DNA from: Hyphomicrobium zavarzinii ATCC 27496
GTDB lineage: Bacteria; Pseudomonadota; Alphaproteobacteria; Rhizobiales; Hyphomicrobiaceae
Assembly (NCBI RefSeq): GCF_000383415.1
Contig: NZ_KB911255.1
Location: 356,001-420,000, forward strand
DNA length: 64,000 nucleotides
Reading direction: 5' to 3'
Within the stretch, counting starts at the first letter, position 1, and each line of letters starts with the position of its first letter. Below the pieces are notes generated by a model. It was not told where the DNA came from. It saw only the letters and a program-made list of their open reading frames with translations, and did not search any database. Position numbers and translations under genes: made by a program. This document shows, piece after piece, positions 16,658-26,000 of the stretch.

Positions 16658-18481
16658 TCACTTGCGGCCGAAGAGACGCTCGATGTCGGAGAGCTTCAGC
16701 TCGACATAGGTGGGGCGTCCGTGATTGCACTGGCCGGAGAAAGGCGTCGCTTCCATCTCGCGCAGGAGCGCGTTCATCTCGGCTGCGGTGAGGCGGCGGC
16801 CGGCGCGCACGCTGCCGTGGCACGCCATGCGCGAGGCAATGGCTTCGAGGCGTTCGCGCAAGGGCGCGGCGGTGCCTTCGTTCAGCAGCTCGGCGGCGAG
16901 ATCCTTCACGAGTCCATCTACTGACGAGGTGCCGAGGAGGGCCGGAACCTCACGCACGGCGACGGCGGCAGGGCCGAACTTCTCGAGCACGAGGCCGAGC
17001 TCCGCGAGCTCTTCGGCCTTCTCATCGAGGGCGAGCGCTTCGTCGTCGCCCACTTCGACGACGGCGGGGATGAGGAGGGCTTGGCGCGCGACACCGCCAT
17101 TGGCAAGGGCACGTTTCAGGCGCTCGTAGACGAGACGCTCGTGTGCGGCGTGCTGATCGACGATGACGACGGAGGTCTCCGTCTGCGCGACGATGTAGGT
17201 TTCGTGAAGCTGCGCGCGGGCCGCGCCAAGGGGACGGTGCTCATTGCCGGGAACAACGGACGCTTCGTCGTGCGCATTGCTGTCGGCGCTCGGCGTGTCG
17301 AACGCTTCGAAGGGCGCCTGGAAGGCCGCTTGCCGCTCTTCCGCGAAGCCTCCGCTTTGGGCGGGTGCTTCGAAGCGGAAGGACGACGGCGCGGGGTCGT
17401 AGTGGCGGTACTGCTGCGGTGTGGCGGCCGGTGTGCGCGCGAGCGTTTCGAGTGTTCGCGCGCCACCCTGCGCGCTGGCCCGGAAGCCCGCGTTTTCGAG
17501 TGCATGACGCAGGGCGCCAATGAGAAGGCTGCGCACGGTTGCGCCGTCGCGGAAGCGGACCTCTACCTTTGCGGGATGTACGTTGACGTCCACTTCCGTC
17601 GGCGGCAGGTCGACGAAGAGTGCAAGCAGGGGATGGCGCCCCTTGGGAACGAGATCGCCGTAGGCGACACGCACGGCGCCGAGAACGAGCTTGTCGCGCA
17701 CCGGGCGGCCGTTGACGAAGAGGAACTGTTGGGATGCGTCGGGACGATGCAACGTCGGAAGGCCAGCGAAGCCTCTCACGCCGATGCCGTCGCGCTCACC
17801 CGATACGGGCACGGCATCGTCCATGAACTCGCGTCCCATGATGCGGCCGAGGCGCTGCAGCATACCTTCGGACGTCGCGTCCGTGCGAGGGAGGCGCAAG
17901 CCCGTGCGCTCTCCCATGGTGAGGGAGAAGCCGACGTTGGGATGCGCCATCGCGAGACGCTTTACGGCTTCGGAAACGGCCAGATTTTCGGAGCGTTCCG
18001 ATTTCAGGAACTTGAGCCGCGCTGGGGTAGCGGAAAAGAGGTCGCGTACCTCGATGCGCGTTCCCGGATTGAGGGCTGCAGGCTTCAGCGGTTGCTTGGC
18101 GCCACGGTCCACGGCGATCTCCAGCGCATCGCGTGCACCGCGTGGCCGGGAGGCGATGGAGAGATGGGCGATGGCGCCGATGGAGGGCAGGGCCTCGCCG
18201 CGAAATCCCAGGGTGTGAATGGCCAGCAGATCGTCCCCGTCGAGCTTCGAGGTCGCGTGGCGCTCGACGCAGAGGGCCAAGTCGCGGGCGTCCATTCCGA
18301 TGCCGTCGTCTGTCACGCGGATCAGCGACAGCCCTCCCGAGACGGTGACCACCTCGATCTCCGTCGCGCCCGCGTCGAGGGCGTTCTCGACCAGCTCTTT
18401 GACGACGCTCGCAGGCCGTTCGACCACCTCGCCTGCGGCGATGCGGTTGACGGTTTCTGGGCTGAGCTGGCGAATGGCCAT
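16658..18481 (-). CDS. mutL: DNA mismatch repair protein MutL
   Basis: A 607-residue protein with a GHKL ATPase domain at the N-terminus ([28 protein letters not shown]), a Pro/Ala-rich linker around 345-410, and a C-terminal dimerisation domain. The C-terminal domain keeps the metal-dependent nickase motif [12 protein letters not shown] plus ACHGSVRAG and GQCNHGRP. This means MutL itself cuts the daughter strand, as in bacteria without MutH. No mutS is in the window. The gene is transcribed leftward and ends beside the palindromic repeat at 16547-16643. Confidence 0.95.
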   Translation of the reverse strand: MAIRQLSPETVNRIAAGEVVERPASVVKELVENALDAGATEIEVVTVSGGLSLIRVTDDGIGMDARDLALCVERHATSKLDGDDLLAIHTLGFRGEALPSIGAIAHLSIASRPRGARDALEIAVDRGAKQPLKPAALNPGTRIEVRDLFSATPARLKFLKSERSENLAVSEAVKRLAMAHPNVGFSLTMGERTGLRLPRTDATSEGMLQRLGRIMGREFMDDAVPVSGERDGIGVRGFAGLPTLHRPDASQQFLFVNGRPVRDKLVLGAVRVAYGDLVPKGRHPLLALFVDLPPTEVDVNVHPAKVEVRFRDGATVRSLLIGALRHALENAGFRASAQGGARTLETLARTPAATPQQYRHYDPAPSSFRFEAPAQSGGFAEERQAAFQAPFEAFDTPSADSNAHDEASVVPGNEHRPLGAARAQLHETYIVAQTETSVVIVDQHAAHERLVYERLKRALANGGVARQALLIPAVVEVGDDEALALDEKAEELAELGLVLEKFGPAAVAVREVPALLGTSSVDGLVKDLAAELLNEGTAAPLRERLEAIASRMACHGSVRAGRRLTAAEMNALLREMEATPFSGQCNHGRPTYVELKLSDIERLFGRK

Positions 18482-18572
18482 CGTGAGATCGGAACCTGCG
18501 GTGGGAGCGAATGGTAGGCGGCGGCGCCGACTCGATACCGTGTTCCTCAGGATAGCCGCAGGCAGACGGCAT

Positions 18573-18608
18573 AAAAAGGGGGCGGAAACTTCATGCGTTT
18601 CCGCCCCT
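18573..18608 (-). terminator. Rho-independent terminator for the three-repeat secreted protein gene
   Basis: GTTTCCGCCCC and GGGGCGGAAAC form an 11-bp stem with a 7-base loop. On the minus strand the stem is followed by a T-run. It lies 24 bp beyond the stop at 18633 and before mutL, which must therefore have its own promoter. Confidence 0.88.
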
Positions 18609-18632
18609 TCTTCGTTCGTAAGTTCGTTTTCC

Positions 18633-19877
18633 TCAGTTCAGGCCCCAGACCTCGACGATGCCTTCGCCTTTGAGGCCAAGCTTCGAGCGGTATTTCAGCT
18701 CGATTCGGTCGACCCGCCGGCCGCGGCCCTTGAGGTCGATGGGCGTGGTGAATTCGCCGTCCTTGAGCTTGCGGGCGAATGGCAGGTTCTCGGCCTCGCC
18801 GTTCTCGTAGACGATGCGGGCGCTGTAGAACGTGACGTCCGACCGGCGCGCGGCGAAGCGGATCGCCTTGATGCGGCCGACGCGGGGATCGACGCGGATG
18901 GCGTCGCGCTCCTTCGAGAACATGGAGACGCGCTCGGCGCCGAGCATCAGCCAGCCGCCGTTGCGGCCGGGGCGATCGCGGTCGCCGATCCAGGCGTTGG
19001 CGATGTCGCCGTAGATCTCGACCACGGCGGGGCCGCGGCGATTGGGGGCTGCCCTGTAGACCAGCTCGATCTCGCGGATGAAGCGGTCGCCTCGCAGATC
19101 GATCGGCCGGGTCTGGCTGCCGGCGGGGATGGCGGTCTCGATGACCTTGCGGTCGCGCTCGCCGTTTCCATAAACCACGGTCAGTTCGCGCAGGAAGATG
19201 TCGTTGTCGGAGACGCGGAGCGCGAGCCGCTCGAAGCGGCCGAACTGCTCTCCCACGCGGATGACGTCGCGCTCGCCGCGGAACGTTACGTCCTGCACGC
19301 CGAAAAGCACCCAGCCGGGCGGGATGTTTCCGCCGATGCCGCCCCATTGCCCCGGACGCGGGCCGTCTGCGCCAGGACCGGGGCCGGGACCATGCGGCGG
19401 ACCGCCTTCGACCTTGCCAATCACTTGCAGGATCGTCTCGCCGGGCCTGAGGCCGGGGCGCTTGGTGACAGAGATCTGTCGCACGGCGCGGCGCGGATCG
19501 ACGGCGATGGGTTTGCTCTGCTGGCCGGGCGCGACGCGGTTCAGGATCGGCGATCTCTGGCGCGTCCCGTCGGCGTATTCGATCTCGGCGTCTTCGAGGA
19601 GGACCGGCAGGTTGCCTGAGCGGATCGCGATTTCGGAGACGTGTGACTGGCGCGGGTCGATGCGGAAGACGACGTTGGCCATCCGATTGTTTATGCGCGC
19701 TTCGCCTATGATTTCCGGCGGACGCTCGCGGGAGGGCGGGCCGCCCCGGTCGCGCTCGCGGAACTGAGCAAGGCGGATCTGTGCGTCTGCCGCCTGGGCG
19801 ACGGATGCGAAGCTGCCGGCCAGAGCCGATACGAATGCAGCTGAGGCAAGTGCGAGCGAGATGTGGTTACGCGCCAC
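18633..19877 (-). CDS. Secreted protein with three repeated beta-rich domains
   Basis: A 414-residue exported protein. I prefer the GTG complementary to 19875-19877: it has AGGGGA upstream and yields a clean signal peptide ([15 protein letters not shown], cleavage after VAQA); an ATG lies at 19910. The mature protein holds three related units of about 100 residues. Each has strands ending in phrases such as IEYADG, VVYGNGE and IVYENGE, then a segment such as [18 protein letters not shown], then VVEIYG or IVEVWG. A Gly/Pro-rich linker separates units 1 and 2. It is a tandem paralogue of the next gene upstream. It somewhat recalls DUF2541/YaaI-type proteins, but I would not name it. Confidence 0.72.
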   Translation of the reverse strand: MARNHISLALASAAFVSALAGSFASVAQAADAQIRLAQFRERDRGGPPSRERPPEIIGEARINNRMANVVFRIDPRQSHVSEIAIRSGNLPVLLEDAEIEYADGTRQRSPILNRVAPGQQSKPIAVDPRRAVRQISVTKRPGLRPGETILQVIGKVEGGPPHGPGPGPGADGPRPGQWGGIGGNIPPGWVLFGVQDVTFRGERDVIRVGEQFGRFERLALRVSDNDIFLRELTVVYGNGERDRKVIETAIPAGSQTRPIDLRGDRFIREIELVYRAAPNRRGPAVVEIYGDIANAWIGDRDRPGRNGGWLMLGAERVSMFSKERDAIRVDPRVGRIKAIRFAARRSDVTFYSARIVYENGEAENLPFARKLKDGEFTTPIDLKGRGRRVDRIELKYRSKLGLKGEGIVEVWGLN

Positions 19878-19968
19878 GGCGTATTCCCCTGTTAGGCCTA
19901 TTGTCTTCATCGAAGTGCGCCTGGCCGGGACGCTTTCGACGCTTCGGAGAGTAAGGGCCGACGGAGCC

Positions 19969-19998
19969 CAAAAAAAGACAGGACTCGGATGAGCCCTG
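19969..19998 (-). terminator. Rho-independent terminator for the second three-repeat gene
   Basis: On the minus strand CAGGGCTC pairs with GAGTCCTG (one G-T pair) around a 4-base loop and is followed after two bases by seven T residues. It lies about 48 bp past the stop at 20046, so the two paralogues are transcribed separately. Confidence 0.8.
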
Positions 19999-20045
19999 CC
20001 TCATTTCGTTCTACCGGTTTGCCAGCGAGCTACGCAGCCCGGCGG

Positions 20046-21254
20046 TCAGTGCTGACCCCAGATCTGGACCACGGCCGGACGTCCGTCGAGCGCGCTGCGG
20101 AGACCCTTGGCGAGGTCGAAGCGCGACCGGTAGCTGGCCTCGATGGATTTAATCGGCGCTTTGCCGCCTTTGAACTCCAGCGGGCCGTAGGGCTTGCCGG
20201 GGTCCACGCGCTCGCGCATCGTGAAAACCTCGTCTGGGCCGCTCGCGTATTTCACGCGGATTTCCTTCAGCGTGATGGCGCGGTCCACGGCCTCGATGCG
20301 GAGGCGCGTGAAGCCGCCCTCGTTCTCGCCGACGGTGATCACGTCGCGGTCGAAGCCGGTGAAGCCCGCCGTCTGGGCGCCGAGCAGCACCCAGCCTTGG
20401 CGATAGTTGCGCCCTTCGCCCGCAGGATCGAGCCAGCCCTTTGCATATTCGCCCGTCACCTCGATGCGGGCTTGCCCGCGGAAATTCGGATGCGAACGGT
20501 AGGTCAACTGGATTTCACGAATGAACCTGCTGCCGTCGATTTCGAACCATTTGGAGCGCGTGTTGGCTTTGAGGTCGGCGTCGACGGCGAGGTTCTGCTC
20601 CTGCCCGTCGACGAACACCACCCTGAGCGCGTTGACGTGGACGTCGTTGCCGATCACGCGCAAGCGGATGCGCGTGAACTTGCCGAGGTCGCCGCCGACC
20701 TTGATCACGTCACGGTCGATGCCGAAGCCGACGTTCTGGTATCCGAACATGACGTCGCGGCCGTCCTTGACGGTGCCCGGGACGGAGTTGTCCGGCAGGG
20801 TGCCGGATTTGGCGTCGGTCACGTCGCCGGTGGAGGGCGCGGAGCGTTGCTTTTTCGCGCCCTCGGCGGTCTGGATGCCGAGTACCTCGATCACCGCCTT
20901 GCCGCTGCCGGGCGAGTTCACGATGTTGACAGTGTCGATGAAGCCATCGCCCGATGTGTCGTTGATCGGCCGGGTGCGCTCGCCTTTTGAAAGCACGATG
21001 GGACGCGTCTCGTTGTGGACGGTACCGTCGCGGTAGACGATCTGCACGCGATCGATGTTCGCCGTCCCCGTCTTGGCGCGAATGCGGATGCCGCGAAACG
21101 CGCCCGGCGCCTCGCTGACGTCGATGGATACGCCGCTCCCGCTGAGATCCACGGTTTGCGTGCCGATGAGGACGAGGCGATCTTCGGCTTCGGCGACGGA
21201 CAGAGCGCCGGCCGCCATCAAGGCGAATACGGCAACTCCCAGCCTGCGGAACAT
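20046..21254 (-). CDS. Secreted protein with three repeated beta-rich domains, paralogue of the downstream gene
   Basis: A 402-residue exported protein from the ATG complementary to 21252-21254, with GGAGA upstream. The signal peptide is MFRRLGVAVFALMAAGALSV, with cleavage near AEAE. Three units of roughly 100 residues follow, at about 25-130, 160-270 and 285-400. Each starts with a phrase such as LVLIGTQTVDL, VMFGYQNVGFGIDRDVIKVG or WVLLGAQTAGFTGFDRDVIT, and ends AVIEVLG, ARIEVTG or AVVQIWG. Units 2 and 3 are closest to each other and to units 2 and 3 of the neighbour. The function is unknown, and a surface or periplasmic binding role is only a guess. Confidence 0.72.
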   Translation of the reverse strand: MFRRLGVAVFALMAAGALSVAEAEDRLVLIGTQTVDLSGSGVSIDVSEAPGAFRGIRIRAKTGTANIDRVQIVYRDGTVHNETRPIVLSKGERTRPINDTSGDGFIDTVNIVNSPGSGKAVIEVLGIQTAEGAKKQRSAPSTGDVTDAKSGTLPDNSVPGTVKDGRDVMFGYQNVGFGIDRDVIKVGGDLGKFTRIRLRVIGNDVHVNALRVVFVDGQEQNLAVDADLKANTRSKWFEIDGSRFIREIQLTYRSHPNFRGQARIEVTGEYAKGWLDPAGEGRNYRQGWVLLGAQTAGFTGFDRDVITVGENEGGFTRLRIEAVDRAITLKEIRVKYASGPDEVFTMRERVDPGKPYGPLEFKGGKAPIKSIEASYRSRFDLAKGLRSALDGRPAVVQIWGQH

Positions 21255-21457
21255 GATGGTCTCCGTTATGGACATGCCAAGCTTTGGCGTGGCCAGTGTT
21301 ACGCAAGAAAGCGCCGAAAAAGAAGCGGGCGGTATTCTGCTCGTCCGCTCACGGCCTAGGCGGCGGTCAACATGCCGGACTAGTGGGATCGGCGGGCGAA
21401 CTCGCCTATGGTCGGGGGCATTCAGCCCGGTGCGCGTTGATGGGAGACTTTCGAGCG

Positions 21458-22852
21458 ATGCGGATCGATCCGGGGGCGGCCATCGCGGAGTTCGCGGCGC
21501 TGTTCGGGGAGCGTGTGCAGACGGGCGAGGCGGTTCGCCGTGCTCATGCCAACACGCTGACCTGGATCGCGGCCGAGCCGCCGGACGCGGTGGTGTGGCC
21601 CCTCACGACTGAGGAGGTGGTTCAGATCGTGCGGGTGGCTGCGGGCCATCGCGTGCCGCTGGTTCCGTTCGGGGCGGGAACCTCGCTCGAAGGGCAGGTG
21701 AATGCTCCGCGGGGAGGCATCTCGGTCGATCTCAGCCGCATGACGCGGATCCTCTCGGTTTCGCCGAGCGATCTCGATTGCGTGGTGGAGGCCGGTGTTA
21801 CCCGCCCCTCATTGAACGCGCATATCCGCGATCTTGGTCTCTTCTTCTCCGTCGATCCGGGGGCGGCGGATGCGACGCTCGGGGGCATGGCTGCCACCCG
21901 GGCATCCGGCACCAACGCCATGCGGTATGGGACGATGCGGGACAACGTTCTTTCCCTTAAGGCGGTGATGGCCAACGGGGATGTGGTCGTGACGGGAGGA
22001 CGGGCGCGCAAGTCGGCAGCAGGGCTGGATCTGACGCGGCTTCTGATCGGCTCGGAGGGCACGCTCGGCATCATCACCGAGCTTACCCTTAAGCTCAATC
22101 CCATCCCCGCGCGTATCATCGCCATGGCCTGCCCGTTCTCGTCGCTCGGCGGGGCGTGCGATGCGACGATCGAGGCGACCGAATGCGGCCTGGGACTCGC
22201 CCGCGTGGAGCTTCTGGATGCGCTTCAGATCCGCGCCGTTAATTTTCATTCCAAGCTCTCGTTGCCGGAGCAGCCGCATCTGTTCGTCGAGATCGCGGGC
22301 GGAGAGGCCGCCACGGAGGAGCAGCTTCGAGACTTTCGCGAGATCGCGCTTCGCAACGGAGCCATGGCTTGCGATTGGGCGGACGGCGAGGAAGGGCGGA
22401 GAACGCTCTGGCGCGCGCGGCATGATGCGTTCTGGGCGGTCAAGACCATGTGGCCGGGCAAATCGGTGATCGCGAGCGATGTGTGCGTGCCCGTTTCAGA
22501 GCTGGCGCGCTGTGTCTTGGAGACGGTTGCCGACATCGAGGCCTCGGGATTGACCGCTCCCATCGTGGGACATGTGGGCGATGGGAATTTCCACGTGCTG
22601 CCGGTCGTGGACGTGGAGAGCACCGCGGAGCTTGCTCGGGTACGCGCGTTTCTCGACCGGCTGGTGATGCGAGCGCTCGACATGGGAGGGACCTGCACCG
22701 GTGAGCATGGGGTCGGGCAGGGAAAGATGGCGTATCTCGCCCGGGAACTTGGTGCACCCGCCGTAGAAACGATGAGAGCAATCAAGAGCGCCCTCGATCC
22801 GTTTCAAATATTAAATCCTTGTAAGATGTTAGGAGACGGATTAGGGAATTGA
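21458..22852 (+). CDS. FAD-linked D-lactate/glycolate dehydrogenase (GlcD/DLD family)
   Basis: A 464-residue flavoprotein. The PCMH-type FAD-binding domain covers about 40-220 (VPLVPFGAGTSLEGQVNAPRGG and SVDPGAADATLGGMAATRASG), and the vanillyl-alcohol-oxidase-type C-terminal domain ends GGTCTGEHGVGQGKM and LDPFQILNP. It should oxidise a D-2-hydroxyacid such as D-lactate or glycolate and pass electrons to the respiratory chain. Without glcE and glcF beside it, a single-subunit D-lactate dehydrogenase (cytochrome) is more likely than glycolate oxidase. The ATG at 21458 has GGGAGA upstream; an ATG at 21440 is the alternative. Confidence 0.85.
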   Translation: MRIDPGAAIAEFAALFGERVQTGEAVRRAHANTLTWIAAEPPDAVVWPLTTEEVVQIVRVAAGHRVPLVPFGAGTSLEGQVNAPRGGISVDLSRMTRILSVSPSDLDCVVEAGVTRPSLNAHIRDLGLFFSVDPGAADATLGGMAATRASGTNAMRYGTMRDNVLSLKAVMANGDVVVTGGRARKSAAGLDLTRLLIGSEGTLGIITELTLKLNPIPARIIAMACPFSSLGGACDATIEATECGLGLARVELLDALQIRAVNFHSKLSLPEQPHLFVEIAGGEAATEEQLRDFREIALRNGAMACDWADGEEGRRTLWRARHDAFWAVKTMWPGKSVIASDVCVPVSELARCVLETVADIEASGLTAPIVGHVGDGNFHVLPVVDVESTAELARVRAFLDRLVMRALDMGGTCTGEHGVGQGKMAYLARELGAPAVETMRAIKSALDPFQILNPCKMLGDGLGN

Positions 22853-22886
22853 GCGCGGGTGCCCTGGCATTCATCTAGTTGAAAAT

Positions 22887-22909
22887 ACTGTATATTTTTA
22901 AAATACAGT
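22887..22909. repeat. A+T-rich imperfect palindrome downstream of the dehydrogenase gene
   Basis: ACTG and CAGT enclose TATTTT and AAAATA, with a two-base bulge on the left arm. It lies 35 bp after the stop at 22852 in an A+T-rich patch. It may be the 3' end of that transcript or an operator for something transcribed rightward in the gap. It is unlike a LexA box because CTGT and ACAG are 13 bp apart. Confidence 0.4.
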
Positions 22910-23055
22910 TCTTTGGAGTTATTAGCCTAAATCTTAAGCAATATCTCCGGTCGTTTTCGCAGCAGCTTGCAAAGTCGTTTCATTTGGGGTGAAATAAAAA
23001 TTGCGAACGTGGCGCCGTCCCACCTATCCCCCCCTAGGGGCGTCACAGTTCTTCA

Positions 23056-23086
23056 GCCCGCGACCTCCCCCCCGGTCGCGGGCTTT
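23056..23086 (+). terminator. Plus-strand hairpin terminator with a C-rich loop, no obvious gene in front
   Basis: GCCCGCGACC pairs exactly with GGTCGCGGGC around the loop TCCCCCCC, followed by TTTCCATTTT on the plus strand. The minus-strand reading has no T-run, so it does not serve the nuclease-like gene that ends at 23141. The nearest plus-strand gene stops 200 bp earlier. A CCCCTAGGGG palindrome lies at 23031-23040. The hairpin could end a small RNA or a long dehydrogenase transcript. Confidence 0.7.
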
Positions 23087-23140
23087 CCATTTTCTGGAAG
23101 GTCGTCGTGGGATCGTGGCGGCTCTCGCGTCGCTCGCCCT

Positions 23141-24508
23141 TCATGATGGGGCGGCGCGTCTCCAGCCAGCGGCCTTTGCTTCGTTCTCCGAGCAGAACCA
23201 GCGCTCGCCCTTTGCGGTGCTCAGCTTCACGCTGTCGTAGGAAGGTTGCCACGGGAGCAGGTAAGTGCGTGCGCCCGAGCGGATGCGGCCCTTGATGGGG
23301 CAACCTTCGGGTGCGGATCGTGTTGCTTCCTCCCAGCGTTTGTCGCGGTAGTCCTGCGGGCGCTCGATGTCTCCAGCCCACAGCCCCACCTTGTCCGTCT
23401 GGGCTTCGCTTTCGACACTGGCGTAGCGGCTCAGGAAGCCTCCGGTGGCGAACACGCTGCCTTCCCGCACAAGCTGCCGGGCGATGTCCTTGCCGCGCGT
23501 GTAGCAGCGGGCCTTCTTGCCAGTTTCGCCGTCGCTCAACAGCTCGCAGGAGATACGCCGGCCGCGCACCAGGTTGGCGAGGGCATCCTTGGCAGCTACG
23601 CCGCAGCGCCACTTGCCGCTCTTGCGCTGGCAGGATTGGCCGGTCTCGGGGGCCTCGATCCCGTCGAGGGTGATGAGCGTGCCGGCGACACGCAGCGTAT
23701 CTCCCGAGATGGCGATGGCTCGGCCTTCGAGTTTTACTGCATCCGTGTCGGGGAGGGCGCCTGTCGTGGACGGCGCGGATACGACGCCTGCTATCTGGCT
23801 TGGCGCCGCATAATAAAGAGCAGCGCTGCCCGCCGCTGCGATGGAGACGATGCCGAGCAGCGCGAGGCCTGCCGTCGTGACGGATACGCGCGTATCTCCG
23901 GGAAACACGACCTCGTAGTTGCGCAGCTTGGCCAGCAGGCCTTCCCGATCTCCAGACCGGCGGTCGCGGCCGGGACCGGTCAGGTGGGCCAGCACAAGGA
24001 GGAGAGCGAGAACGCTTGCGATGACGGCTGCGACGAGGGCGTCGCCATCGAAGCCGAATGTCCAGGTGCGATACGCGGTGCCGAGCACTGTGAGAGCGGC
24101 CGCAATCCTGAGCGCGAGATTGATCTTGGGAGCGCGGACGACAGACAGAAGCGGTTCGAGGATCGGTCCAAGCGGCTCTCCTGCGCGCCGGGCCAGCGTG
24201 GCCGTGCCTGCCCCCAGTCCCTTGGCCGTGGCGGCCAAAGCGGAGCCTGTGGCTAGGCTCGCCCGTCCCAGAAAGGAGGCTGATGCAACCGAAAGCGACT
24301 TGAAGTGTGACCAGGCGCCGGTGCTGGCGCTGCGAACGCCGGATACGCTGGCGTCGAGCCCGCGCTTGCCGGCCTCCTTCACGTGGGCGGCGGCTGCCGA
24401 CTGCACGTCCTTCAAGCGCTGGCGGCGCTGCTCACGGCGCACGAGGATGGTGGTGCGGACGTAGTCGCGCCATTCGAAGCCTTCATTGCGTTTTCGCCAC
24501 CAGAACAC
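23141..24508 (-). CDS. Membrane-anchored thermonuclease-like (SNase-fold) protein
   Basis: A 455-residue protein from a GTG start with GAGGA seven bases upstream. Residues 1-125 are basic and Ala-rich. Hydrophobic helices follow near 130-180 and at about 210-230. A thermonuclease-like domain covers about 260-395 (SGDTLRVAGTLITLDGIEAPE ... IARQLVREGSVFA). The C-terminal 50 residues (TYLLPWQPSYDSVKL ... GERWFCSENEAKAAGWRRA) look like a small Ada-type/sunset domain. Aligned by eye with staphylococcal nuclease, the Arg35 position is Thr and the Asp40 position is Glu, so nuclease activity is doubtful. The soluble part should be periplasmic. Confidence 0.75.
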   Translation of the reverse strand: MFWWRKRNEGFEWRDYVRTTILVRREQRRQRLKDVQSAAAAHVKEAGKRGLDASVSGVRSASTGAWSHFKSLSVASASFLGRASLATGSALAATAKGLGAGTATLARRAGEPLGPILEPLLSVVRAPKINLALRIAAALTVLGTAYRTWTFGFDGDALVAAVIASVLALLLVLAHLTGPGRDRRSGDREGLLAKLRNYEVVFPGDTRVSVTTAGLALLGIVSIAAAGSAALYYAAPSQIAGVVSAPSTTGALPDTDAVKLEGRAIAISGDTLRVAGTLITLDGIEAPETGQSCQRKSGKWRCGVAAKDALANLVRGRRISCELLSDGETGKKARCYTRGKDIARQLVREGSVFATGGFLSRYASVESEAQTDKVGLWAGDIERPQDYRDKRWEEATRSAPEGCPIKGRIRSGARTYLLPWQPSYDSVKLSTAKGERWFCSENEAKAAGWRRAAPS

Positions 24509-24736
24509 GCTCTATCCTCGTGCCGTCTTTCCGTGATGTTTCGATGGGGAAGGGGCCAGCTTACACGCGGGCGCCACGCTTCCTGCCGGACCCATGTCCC
24601 CCAATGATGGCAGGGCTTTGTCCGAACGACACAAAAAGCTCAAAATCCCCAGCCGGCGCCACATGGACTTGAGCGCGGACGAGGGATAAAATTCCCGCCA
24701 ATTGGATTTGTCGTTTGCTGCAACTGGAGAAATCTC

Positions 24737-25285
24737 ATGAAGCCGGTTGGTTTGCGCTTGGTTGGTCAGCTCGTTGCGGCAGCCGGTGTCACGGCCTTTT
24801 TCGCGGCCGCTACCCCGGTTCTGGCCATCGACGACGACGGTCCCGCCAAGCCGCGTATCGATTGCACGAAGCCAGTCAACAAGAAGAAGCCTGCCTGCAA
24901 GCCGCACAACGTCTCCGACGATGCCGTCATCAACGGGGCCTACTGGCTGGCGCATACGGGGCGGCTGGCGGAGTCTCTGGCTCTTCTCGGTACGGTCCAA
25001 GATCGCGAAAATCCGCGCCTTCTCAACGCGATAGGCTTCGCCACGCGGAAGATGGGAGATGTGGACGGCGCTCTGCCCTACTACGCGCGTGCACTCGAGA
25101 TCGAACCCGATTATGTTCAGGCGCGCGAGTACATGGGAGAGGCGTTCCTGGCCAAGGGTGACCTCGCCCATGCGACCGAGCAGCTTGGTGAGATCGAGCG
25201 CCGGTGCGGCCAAGGCTGCGTGGCGTTCACGGAGCTCAAGCGGCAGATCGTGGCGTTCGAAGCGACGCATCCGCAGCGCGGGTGA
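24737..25285 (+). CDS. Secreted TPR-repeat protein
   Basis: A 182-residue protein with a signal peptide (MKPVGLRLVGQLVAAAGV, cleavage after VLA near residue 30). The mature part starts with a Lys- and Cys-containing segment and then holds two to three tetratricopeptide repeats (about 65-165). These include NAIGFATRKMGDVDGALPYYARALEIEPDY and AREYMGEAFLAKGDLAHATEQL. Two Cys near the C-terminus (RRCGQGC) recur in the neighbour. It is one of a tandem pair with the next gene, divergent from the nuclease-like gene. TPR proteins bind partners; the partner is not evident. Confidence 0.8.
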   Translation: MKPVGLRLVGQLVAAAGVTAFFAAATPVLAIDDDGPAKPRIDCTKPVNKKKPACKPHNVSDDAVINGAYWLAHTGRLAESLALLGTVQDRENPRLLNAIGFATRKMGDVDGALPYYARALEIEPDYVQAREYMGEAFLAKGDLAHATEQLGEIERRCGQGCVAFTELKRQIVAFEATHPQRG

Positions 25286-25353
25286 GCGAACCTCGCACAG
25301 ATTTTGATTGAGACTAGCGGGGGCGGGCATCTCGCTTCCCAAGGGGGACTTTG

Positions 25354-25911
25354 ATGATCAGACTTGCGTCCAGAACCGTTCGGCTTCTCGGTGTCTCGGC
25401 TCTCGGTGCCGCGCTTTGCGCGTCTCCGCTGCTGGCTGAGGGACAGCGGGTTTCCAAGGATGTGGGACCCACGAGTGCGGCGTGCGATGCGCTGGCCAAG
25501 GGAACGGCTGCATGGACGGCCTGCGTTGGGCAAGCGAGCGCCAAGATGGCGGACGACGAGCTGTTCTATGCCGGCTACTGGCTGGCGAAGAACGGACAGT
25601 ACGAGCAGGCGCTCGGCTATCTCACTCTTGCCCAGAAGAAGGACGAGCGGGTTCTGACCTACATCGGCTTCGCGACGCGTAAGCTCGGCCATGTCGACGA
25701 GGCGATGCCGATCTACCAGAAGGCCCTCGAGGTCAACCCGAACTACACGGTTGCGCGCGCCTATCTCGGTGAGGCGTTCCTCACCAAGCACCAGCCGGAG
25801 CAGGCTCGTGTGCAGCTTTCTGAGATCGAGCGCCGTTGCGGGGCTACGTGCCCAGCTTACGTGGATCTCGAGGGACATATCGCCGACTACGAGCGCGCAG
25901 CGCGGGGCTGA
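25354..25911 (+). CDS. Secreted TPR-repeat protein, paralogue of the preceding gene
   Basis: A 185-residue protein from the ATG at 25354, with AAGGGGGAC upstream; the TTG just before it is not needed. The signal peptide ends near SPLLAEG. TPR units cover about 70-170, including LTYIGFATRKLGHVDEAMPI and RAYLGEAFLTKHQPEQAR. The motif EIERRCGATCPAYVDLEGHI matches EIERRCGQGCVAFTELKRQI of the preceding gene, so the two arose by duplication. A strong terminator follows at 25943. Function unknown. Confidence 0.8.
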   Translation: MIRLASRTVRLLGVSALGAALCASPLLAEGQRVSKDVGPTSAACDALAKGTAAWTACVGQASAKMADDELFYAGYWLAKNGQYEQALGYLTLAQKKDERVLTYIGFATRKLGHVDEAMPIYQKALEVNPNYTVARAYLGEAFLTKHQPEQARVQLSEIERRCGATCPAYVDLEGHIADYERAARG

Positions 25912-25942
25912 TCGTCTAGCGATCCGGCCAAAGGCAACAGAT

Positions 25943-25985
25943 AAAGAGCGTGTTCTCGCACATGAGGCCACGCTCTTTTCTTTTT
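25943..25985. terminator. Terminator between the convergent TPR and kinase genes
   Basis: AAAGAGCGTG and CACGCTCTTT form a perfect 10-bp stem around a 16-base loop, followed by TCTTTTT on the plus strand. The A-rich left side could also serve the leftward kinase transcript, so it may be bidirectional. Confidence 0.85.
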
Positions 25986-26000
25986 CGGACTGGCGGCCGG

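Noticed and set aside
17081-18517. A 478-codon plus-strand open frame opposite mutL
   Set aside because: No family features, while the minus strand encodes a complete MutL with all motifs.
22887-22909. LexA-like palindrome (CTGT ... ACAG)
   Set aside because: The half-sites are 13 bp apart, not 8, and no SOS gene follows. Alphaproteobacterial LexA also uses a GTTC-type site.
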